From positions 1 to 5,189 of the forward strand of contig VGQR01000166.1 of NCBI GenBank assembly GCA_016882345.1: a stretch of 5,189 bases of DNA, written 5' to 3'. The translations under genes and the position numbers were made by a program. The notes beneath the pieces are model-generated. The model searched no databases and had not been told where the DNA came from. It saw only the letters and a program-made list of their open reading frames with translations. This DNA is from Cyanobacteria bacterium K_DeepCast_35m_m2_023. GTDB lineage: Bacteria; Cyanobacteriota; Cyanobacteriia; PCC-6307; Cyanobiaceae. This document shows, piece after piece, positions 1-4,241 of the stretch (the stretch's first letter is position 1; each line of letters begins with the position of its first letter).

Positions 1-481
1 GATCCTGCGGGGCAACAACCTGTCTCGGCTGCTCGAGCGGATCGGCATTCAGTTCGAAACCGTGAAAAGCGGTCTCTACAAAGACATTCTGTCCCCCGAT
101 CGCGCCCTCAGCGAGGCCGAACGCCAGCTGCTGCAAGAGCTGATCGATGCCAGCTACGGCCAGTTTGTGGCCGCCGTCGCCGAGGGGCGCCAGCTCGATG
201 AAGAAGTGGTTCGGGGCTTTGCCGATGGACGCGTGTTCACCGGCTCGCAGGCCCGGGACCTGGGCCTGGTTGATCAGCTCGGCGACGAAGAGACCGCCCG
301 TCGCCTGAGCGCTGAGCTGGCGGGTCTCGACCCCGACAAGACTCGCCCCGTGACCTTTGGCCGACCGCCCAAGCGGCTGGGTTCCGTTCTGCCGGGCAGC
401 GCCTTGCTCGGGTCGTTGATTCAGCTGCTCAGCCTCGAGCTCGCCTGGAGCGGCCAACCCCTGTGGCTGTATCGCCCATGA
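1..481 (+). CDS. sppA: Signal peptide peptidase SppA, C-terminal part (5' truncated)
   Basis: This is the C-terminal 159 residues of a membrane-bound serine protease of the SppA family (S49), which cuts up signal peptides left in the membrane after secretion. Codons run in frame from base 2, so the gene enters from beyond the left edge. The segment VKSGLYKDILSP carries the lysine that aligns with the family's catalytic base (codon at 65-67). Further on, GRVFTGSQARDLGLVDQLG is the conserved family motif near the end of the protease fold. The nucleophilic serine lies upstream of the window and cannot be checked. The visible length suits the short, single-domain SppA type of roughly 270-300 residues. 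The GTG at 62 is internal, because the conserved reading frame continues upstream of it. The stop overlaps the aroH start as ATGA, which suggests translational coupling. Family assignment is firm; the full length is unknown. Confidence 0.9.
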   Translation, partial: ILRGNNLSRLLERIGIQFETVKSGLYKDILSPDRALSEAERQLLQELIDASYGQFVAAVAEGRQLDEEVVRGFADGRVFTGSQARDLGLVDQLGDEETARRLSAELAGLDPDKTRPVTFGRPPKRLGSVLPGSALLGSLIQLLSLELAWSGQPLWLYRP

Positions 482-846
482 CCGAGCAACTGCGGGCCCT
501 GCGCGGGGCGACCACCGCCAGCGCCAACACCGCGGCCGCCATCGCTGAGGCGGTCGAAGAGCTGGTTATGGCCCTGATGCAGCGCAACACCTTGAACGCC
601 GATCAGTTGGTGTCGGTGACCTTTTCGGTCACAGCCGATCTCGATGCCTGTTTTCCGGCTGCGATCGCCCGGCGCCTGCCCGGCTGGGATGGGGTGGCCC
701 TGCTCGACTGCCAGCAGATGGCCGTGCAGGGGGACCTGCCCCGCTGCATACGCCTGATGGCCCACGCCTGGCTGGATCGTTCGCAGCAGCTGGTGCATCC
801 CTACCTGCGTGACGCTGCAGCACTGCGGCCCGATCGGGCCCGTTGA
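478..846 (+). CDS. aroH: Chorismate mutase, AroH (monofunctional) type
   Basis: Chorismate mutase converts chorismate to prephenate, the branch point towards phenylalanine and tyrosine, in the cytoplasm. The 122-residue product aligns almost without gaps to the trimeric Bacillus subtilis AroH as I remember it, offset by two: R9-G-A-T-T matches the R7 region, F59 matches F57, R92 matches the catalytic R90, and near the end Y109 and R117-P-D match Y108 and R116-P-D. Two active-site positions differ: D77 stands where Bacillus has C75, and Q80 where it has E78. ATG at 478 is preferred over the GTG five codons upstream (463), because that extension would lie within the end of sppA and the family begins close to this residue. 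The start overlaps the sppA stop by four bases, so expression is probably coupled to sppA. No ribosome binding site is visible. Confidence 0.92.
   Translation: MTEQLRALRGATTASANTAAAIAEAVEELVMALMQRNTLNADQLVSVTFSVTADLDACFPAAIARRLPGWDGVALLDCQQMAVQGDLPRCIRLMAHAWLDRSQQLVHPYLRDAAALRPDRAR
661..668. repeat. HIP1 octameric palindrome
   Basis: GCGATCGC, the highly iterated palindrome abundant in many cyanobacterial genomes, lies within aroH. It supports the cyanobacterial origin and has no known role specific to this gene. Confidence 0.8.
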
Positions 847-897
847 GGATCAGCGCCAGCTGGCGGGCCGACCACTGCCGCTACCGCCTCCAGCGGC
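827..897 (+). other. Cluster of three inverted repeats at the aroH 3' end
   Basis: Three inverted repeats follow one another. GGCCCGATCGGGCC (827-840) is a perfect 14-base palindrome inside the last aroH codons. CGCCAGCTGGCG (854-865) is a perfect 12-base palindrome just after the stop. GCCGCT (877-882) pairs with AGCGGC (892-897) around a 9-base loop. No T-run follows, so this is not a standard intrinsic terminator. It could be an RNA 3' end, a processing site or a protein binding site, or a chance result of high GC. The repeats are seen directly; any role is inference. Confidence 0.3.
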
Positions 898-934
898 TAG
901 CGACCAAGAATTAAGACATTCCCTCAGCTCCCAG
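898..934 (+). promoter_or_regulatory. Possible promoter region before the DUF2808 gene
   Basis: A short AT-rich patch (901-920, 7 G or C in 20) stands out between GC-rich neighbours, directly upstream of the ATG at 935 and after the inverted-repeat cluster. AAGAAT at 906-911 is a weak -10 candidate (four of six consensus bases), with no recognisable -35 at the right distance. A separate transcription start for the DUF2808 gene is plausible here but not shown. Confidence 0.22.
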
Positions 935-1546
935 ATGTTGCGCCATTCATTGCGGGGCCGCAGCCGCGCCGCCAGGCTCGGATCGGCGTTCGCTGCAGCC
1001 CTGGCCACCACGGTGCTGACCACAGCGGCCGTCGATCTGCTGGATCAGGCCCCCCTGCGAGCCCAGGGCACCCCCGGCCTGATGGAATTTCGCTGGGATA
1101 ACACCCGCGATTACCGCAAGCTCTACTACTTCATGACGGATACGTCCCGTCTGAAGCGATCCGAGTACTACCTGATCCTCAAACCCAAGGACCGCAAGAC
1201 AGCGATCCTGAAATTGAGCGTCACCATCCCACCCTCCTTCGATGTGACGATTGATCCCAAGCGGGTCAAGCTCTGCAAGATGTCTGAAGGTGGGATGTTG
1301 TCGCGCACCCGCTGCCTCGAAGAGATTCCTGCCACGATTGAAATCGCTAAGGATGGCCAGGCGATTGAGATCTTCCCAGACACGCCCGTTTCCGATAAGG
1401 GCACGATCGGTGTGTACATGAACATCTTCAATCCGTTCAACATCGGCATGTACCAGTTCAACGCCCTGGCCCAGGCCCCTGGCGACGTGCCGATGGCGGG
1501 CTATCTGGGCAGTTGGCTCATTCAGATCGATCCCAATTTCAACTGA
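935..1546 (+). CDS. Exported DUF2808-like protein of unknown function
   Basis: The 203-residue product begins with a basic stretch (MLRHSLRGRSRAARLG) followed by a hydrophobic run (residues about 17-35) and an Ala/Gln site near residue 44. This resembles a Sec signal peptide or an N-terminal anchor, so the protein probably acts in the periplasm or at the cell surface. The mature part looks beta-rich (ILKLSVTIPPSFDVTID) and ends with IFNPFNIGMYQFNALA and YLGSWLIQID. From memory these resemble the cyanobacterial DUF2808 family; the assignment is moderate and no function is known. C114 and C127 are the only cysteines and could form a disulfide after export. ATG 935 is chosen because the signal-like N-terminus starts there. 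The frame is open back to a GTG at 809, but that extension lies over aroH and lacks signal-peptide character. Base composition is lower in GC than in the flanking genes. Confidence 0.75.
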   Translation: MLRHSLRGRSRAARLGSAFAAALATTVLTTAAVDLLDQAPLRAQGTPGLMEFRWDNTRDYRKLYYFMTDTSRLKRSEYYLILKPKDRKTAILKLSVTIPPSFDVTIDPKRVKLCKMSEGGMLSRTRCLEEIPATIEIAKDGQAIEIFPDTPVSDKGTIGVYMNIFNPFNIGMYQFNALAQAPGDVPMAGYLGSWLIQIDPNFN

Positions 1547-1554
1547 ACCCTGCC

Positions 1555-1563
1555 TGGTAAATT
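1555..1563 (+). promoter_or_regulatory. Possible extended -10 promoter for rpmH
   Basis: TGGTAAATT in the 47-base gap before rpmH fits an extended -10 element (TG, one base, then TAAATT, four of six consensus bases). It would place a transcript start about 20-25 bases before the rpmH ATG. There is no convincing -35 hexamer. The element falls where a separate promoter for the rpmH-rnpA-yidC genes would be expected, but it may be chance. Confidence 0.25.
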
Positions 1564-1593
1564 GGCCCACTGGCCGCGTCAGCACACACACCG

Positions 1594-1731
1594 ATGACCA
1601 AGCGCACTCTCGAAGGAACCAGCCGCAAGCGCAAGCGGGTCTCCGGTTTTCGCGTGCGCATGCGCACCCACACCGGCCGTCGCGTGATCAAGGCTCGTCG
1701 CCGTCGCGGCCGCGCCCGCCTGGCCGTTTGA
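1594..1731 (+). CDS. rpmH: 50S ribosomal protein L34
   Basis: L34 (bL34) is a tiny basic protein of the large ribosomal subunit that binds 23S rRNA. The 45-residue product has the family's full pattern: [20 protein letters not shown], then a stretch with [11 protein letters not shown], and a very basic end ([13 protein letters not shown]). Length matches the usual 44-47 residues. The N-terminal TKRTL with a [13 protein letters not shown] continuation is the cyanobacterial/plastid form. The ATG at 1594 is unambiguous; the bases before it (CACACACACCG) contain no Shine-Dalgarno sequence. rnpA follows after only three bases in the same frame, the classic rpmH-rnpA pairing that ties ribosome synthesis to tRNA processing. 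Confidence 0.97.
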   Translation: MTKRTLEGTSRKRKRVSGFRVRMRTHTGRRVIKARRRRGRARLAV

Positions 1732-1734
1732 ACC

Positions 1735-2112
1735 TTGGCCTTGCCCCAGCGCCACCGGTTGCGGGGGCAGCGTCTGTTCGATGCCCTGTATCGACGGGGT
1801 AAAGCGGTTCATGGGACCGCCATGGTCCTGCGGTGGTTGTCAGCGGACGCTGAACGGCTGCCCCTCTCGCAGGACCCTCCCAGCCCCTGGCGCTGTGGCG
1901 TCGTCGTCAGCAGCAAAGTTCACAAACGTGCCGTGCAGCGCAACCGTCTGCGCAGGCAGCTGCACGAAAGCCTGCGGCAAGCCTCGTTCAATCCCGGGCT
2001 GCCCAACCTCTGGCTCATGTTCAGTCTCAAACCTGGCAGCGCCGAGTGGGATCGCGAGCGGCTGCTGGGAGAATGCCGTCATCTTCTTAGCAAAGCGGGT
2101 CTACTGCCATGA
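1735..2112 (+). CDS. rnpA: Ribonuclease P protein component
   Basis: RnpA is the protein partner of the catalytic RNase P RNA and helps bind the 5' leader of precursor tRNAs during removal. The 125-residue product shows the hallmark RNR motif (KVHKRAVQRNRLRRQLHE, residues 61-78) and the N-terminal HRLRGQRLFDALYRRGK with the conserved Phe that contacts the leader. A proline- and acid-containing loop (about residues 37-52) lengthens the region before the strand WRCGVVVSSKV. The start is TTG at 1735: the frame is closed immediately upstream by the rpmH stop, so no ATG or GTG could give this N-terminus, and later TTG codons (1741, 1759) would cut into it. There is no ribosome binding site, so translation probably depends on ribosomes finishing rpmH. 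The stop overlaps the next start as ATGA. Confidence in the product is high. Confidence 0.94.
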   Translation: MALPQRHRLRGQRLFDALYRRGKAVHGTAMVLRWLSADAERLPLSQDPPSPWRCGVVVSSKVHKRAVQRNRLRRQLHESLRQASFNPGLPNLWLMFSLKPGSAEWDRERLLGECRHLLSKAGLLP

Positions 2113-2537
2113 GTCAGGAGCCACTCCAGGACATCTCTGCGGTTCGGGTCAAAGTGGACGAATCCGTGTTTTACGAAGGCGGTCCTGCCCGCGGCGATCT
2201 GTTGTTCAACCTGCTGCTGGGCCTGACCTTGATCGGCATCCCGTTCGCGGTCGGGGCCATCGTTCGCGCCCTGTGGCTGCGGTTTCGCATCACCAGCCGT
2301 CGCATTGAAGTCAACGGTGGCTGGATGGGCCGCGACCGGACCCAGGTGGTGTACAGCCAGATCCGAGAAGTGCGCTGCGTCCCTCGCGGTTTTGGCGCCT
2401 GGGGTGACATGGTGTTGGTGCTCAGCGATGGAGCCCGCCTCGAGATGCGTTCGCTGCCGCGGTTTCGCGAGGTTGAGACCTACATCAATGAGCGGCTACG
2501 GGCCAAACCCGCCGCACCCAAGGGAATGGCGGCCTGA
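2109..2537 (+). CDS. Membrane-anchored bacterial PH-domain protein
   Basis: The 142-residue product has one hydrophobic segment or short hairpin at about residues 31-57 (LLFNLLLGLTLIGIPFAVGA and on), followed by a bacterial PH domain of the YdbS/bPH2 type at about 58-130. The typical order is visible: FRITSRRIEVNGG, then a basic GRDRTQVVYSQIREVR stretch, a strand MVLVLSDGARLEM, and a closing helix with VETYINERL. Such domains usually sit on the cytoplasmic side of the membrane; their partners are mostly unknown, so no function is assigned. The ATG overlaps the rnpA stop by four bases and yidC follows 49 bases later. In many bacteria this position is held by yidD, so a role related to membrane insertion is conceivable from context only. 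Confidence 0.85.
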   Translation: MSQEPLQDISAVRVKVDESVFYEGGPARGDLLFNLLLGLTLIGIPFAVGAIVRALWLRFRITSRRIEVNGGWMGRDRTQVVYSQIREVRCVPRGFGAWGDMVLVLSDGARLEMRSLPRFREVETYINERLRAKPAAPKGMAA

Positions 2538-2586
2538 TCCGCCACACTGAGCTCCACCTCACCGTTCTCCCAGCACTTCTTCTGCC

Positions 2587-3726
2587 GTGATCGGCTACAT
2601 CTCCGACAACCTGCTGCTGCCCATCCTCGATTTCTTCTATGGATTGGTGCCCAGCTACGGGCTGGCAATCATCGCGCTCACCGTGGTGATTCGCCTGGCG
2701 CTGTTCCCCCTCAGCGCCGGATCGATCCGCAATGCCAGGCGCATGCGCATTGCCCAGCCCGTGATGCAGAAGCGTCAGGCTGAGATCAAAAGCAAGTACG
2801 CCAGCAACCCCCAGAAGCAGCAGGAGGAGCTCGGCAAGCTGATGCAGGAATTCGGCAGCCCTCTGGCCGGCTGCCTACCCTTGCTGGTGCAGATGCCGAT
2901 CCTGTTTGCCCTGTTTGCCACGCTGCGCGGTTCACCGTTTGCTGACGTGCCGTACACCATCAACCTCAAGGTGTTGCCGGCCGAACAGATTGCCGCTGTG
3001 GAACCCAAGCCCTTCAAAAGCCCCAGCCACTCGATCTTTGTGACCGAGACCAATCACGTGCCGGTGATCGCCAGCCTCGAGGGCGGCACCAAGCTCGGTG
3101 TGGGTGAATCAACCCAGGTCAATCTCCACACCAAAGACGGTGACAGTTTTGCCTCGCTGCTCAGCGGCATTGACCATGGTGACGCCTTCACGCCCAGCTG
3201 GTCTGTCACCAAAGGTGAGGGCGTGGTCAGCGTTGATGCCAATGGCACGATCAAGGCCCTGAGCGCTGGCGATGCCACGGTCGAAGCCAAGATCCCCGGC
3301 CTGGCGGCCCGCAGTGGCTTCCTGTTCATCAAGGCCCTGGGTCAGGCGGGCTTCATGACCGACGGACAGGTCAACTGGGACATTGCCATCCTGGTGGCTG
3401 GCTTTGGCATCAGCCTGTTTGCCAGCCAGATCCTGTCGGGCATCGGCATGCCGCCGAACCCCCAGCAGTCGACCGCCAACAAGATCACCCCCGTCATGAT
3501 CACGGGCATGTTCCTGTTCTTTCCACTGCCGGCTGGCGTGCTCCTCTACATGGTCGTGGCCAACATCTTCCAGGCGGCCCAAACCTTCCTGTTGGGCCGT
3601 GAGGCGTTGCCCGATAACTTGCAGCAGATTCTCGATCAGCAGTTGTCCCAGCAAAAGCTGGCCACCGCCGGTGGTTCTGCCGTCAGTGCAGAACGCCTCC
3701 CGTTTGAGCCCAAGGGCAAGAAATAA
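2587..3726 (+). CDS. yidC: Membrane protein insertase YidC (Oxa1/Alb3 family)
   Basis: YidC inserts and folds membrane proteins, alone or with SecYEG; in cyanobacteria it serves the plasma and thylakoid membranes, like chloroplast Alb3. The 379-residue product lacks the large N-terminal periplasmic domain of proteobacterial YidC. The first core membrane helix (about 25-43) carries the conserved groove arginine R36 in [11 protein letters not shown] charged cytoplasmic hairpin follows (about 48-90), then [16 protein letters not shown] (95-110), a helix at about 265-285, and [20 protein letters not shown] to VVAN (299-326) covering the last two. Between the second and third core helices is an extra exposed region (about 118-258) with a bacterial Ig-like part (about 157-250, including [20 protein letters not shown]). 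The GTG start at 2587 gives the expected cyanobacterial N-terminus ([20 protein letters not shown]) and has no Shine-Dalgarno sequence before it. Confidence 0.96.
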   Translation: MIGYISDNLLLPILDFFYGLVPSYGLAIIALTVVIRLALFPLSAGSIRNARRMRIAQPVMQKRQAEIKSKYASNPQKQQEELGKLMQEFGSPLAGCLPLLVQMPILFALFATLRGSPFADVPYTINLKVLPAEQIAAVEPKPFKSPSHSIFVTETNHVPVIASLEGGTKLGVGESTQVNLHTKDGDSFASLLSGIDHGDAFTPSWSVTKGEGVVSVDANGTIKALSAGDATVEAKIPGLAARSGFLFIKALGQAGFMTDGQVNWDIAILVAGFGISLFASQILSGIGMPPNPQQSTANKITPVMITGMFLFFPLPAGVLLYMVVANIFQAAQTFLLGREALPDNLQQILDQQLSQQKLATAGGSAVSAERLPFEPKGKK

Positions 3727-3749
3727 TCTCCTCCCTAGCCGAGATCCCG

Positions 3750-4238
3750 ATGGTGGCTTTGCTCACTCCGATCGCGATTCAGGAGCTGATGGCCGCTTCC
3801 CAGCCGCAACGCTGGGATTTCGACCAGCCAATCGCTGGGATGGACACCGTTCGTCCGGTGAGCGGGTCAGTGCAGCTGACGATCGAGGGGCCGCTGTTGC
3901 GGGTCGATGGGCAGGCCGAGACAGCGATCCGCCTGTGCTGCGACCGCTGTCTGCGCACCTACGAGCAGCGGCTTGCCCTCAAGGTGTGCGACCGCATTGG
4001 CCTGGGCACGTCGTCGGAGGATCTCAGCGAAGCGCTCGACTACGACGCCGACGGCATCAGCGATCAGTTGGACCCGGCCGGCACCTTTGATCCCGAGCGC
4101 TGGATTTTTGAGCAGCTCAGCCTGCAGCTGCCGCTGGTCAACCGTTGCGGTCGCCAGTGCCCAGGGCCGGCCAGTTGGGGCACGGCCGAAGCCCCGATCG
4201 ATCCACGCTGGGCGGCGCTCAAGGCCCTCCAGCCCTGA
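3750..4238 (+). CDS. DUF177/YceD-like protein, probable 23S rRNA accumulation factor
   Basis: The 162-residue product resembles the DUF177 (YceD) family. Members in E. coli and plastids have been linked to 23S rRNA accumulation; the molecular role is unclear. Visible marks are the beta-rich first half (VSGSVQLTIEGPLLRVDGQA), a first cysteine pair C64-x2-C67 in LCCDRCLRTYEQRL, an acidic middle (SSEDLSEALDYDADG, about 88-102), and a second pair C133-x3-C137 in LPLVNRCGRQCPGP. The two pairs could bind a metal such as zinc, which is inference. The ATG at 3750 lies 23 bases after the yidC stop; a GTG directly follows as the second codon, and only a weak GAG precedes it. The gene is followed after three bases by the AAA ATPase gene, so all are probably co-transcribed. 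In many bacteria this family sits next to rpmF; here it sits with rpmH, rnpA and yidC. Confidence 0.8.
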   Translation: MVALLTPIAIQELMAASQPQRWDFDQPIAGMDTVRPVSGSVQLTIEGPLLRVDGQAETAIRLCCDRCLRTYEQRLALKVCDRIGLGTSSEDLSEALDYDADGISDQLDPAGTFDPERWIFEQLSLQLPLVNRCGRQCPGPASWGTAEAPIDPRWAALKALQP

Positions 4239-4241
4239 GTC

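Noticed and set aside
248..268. Hairpin CAGGCCC/GGGCCTG with a 7-base loop in sppA
   Set aside because: It lies in well-conserved coding sequence (the ARDLGLV region), has no T-run, and such stems are common by chance at this GC content.
463..477. GTG start five codons upstream of the aroH ATG
   Set aside because: It would only add MAVSP inside the sppA end; the ATG gives the usual family length and a typical ATGA overlap.
809..934. N-terminal extension of the DUF2808 protein from GTG 809
   Set aside because: It overlaps the end of aroH, covers the inverted repeats, and would bury the signal-like N-terminus that begins at ATG 935.
947..1591. Long open frame on the minus strand (214 codons) opposite the DUF2808 gene
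   Set aside because: It is a shadow of the real gene in GC-rich sequence: the translation shows no recognisable family and the plus-strand protein has a signal-like start and family motifs.
1547..1593. Replication origin or DnaA boxes next to rpmH
   Set aside because: The gap is 47 bases and contains no sequence like TTATCCACA; no dnaA or dnaN is in the window.
3662..3674. CCACCG-C-CGGTGG inverted repeat near the yidC end
   Set aside because: A one-base centre cannot form an RNA loop and no T-run follows, so it is not a terminator.
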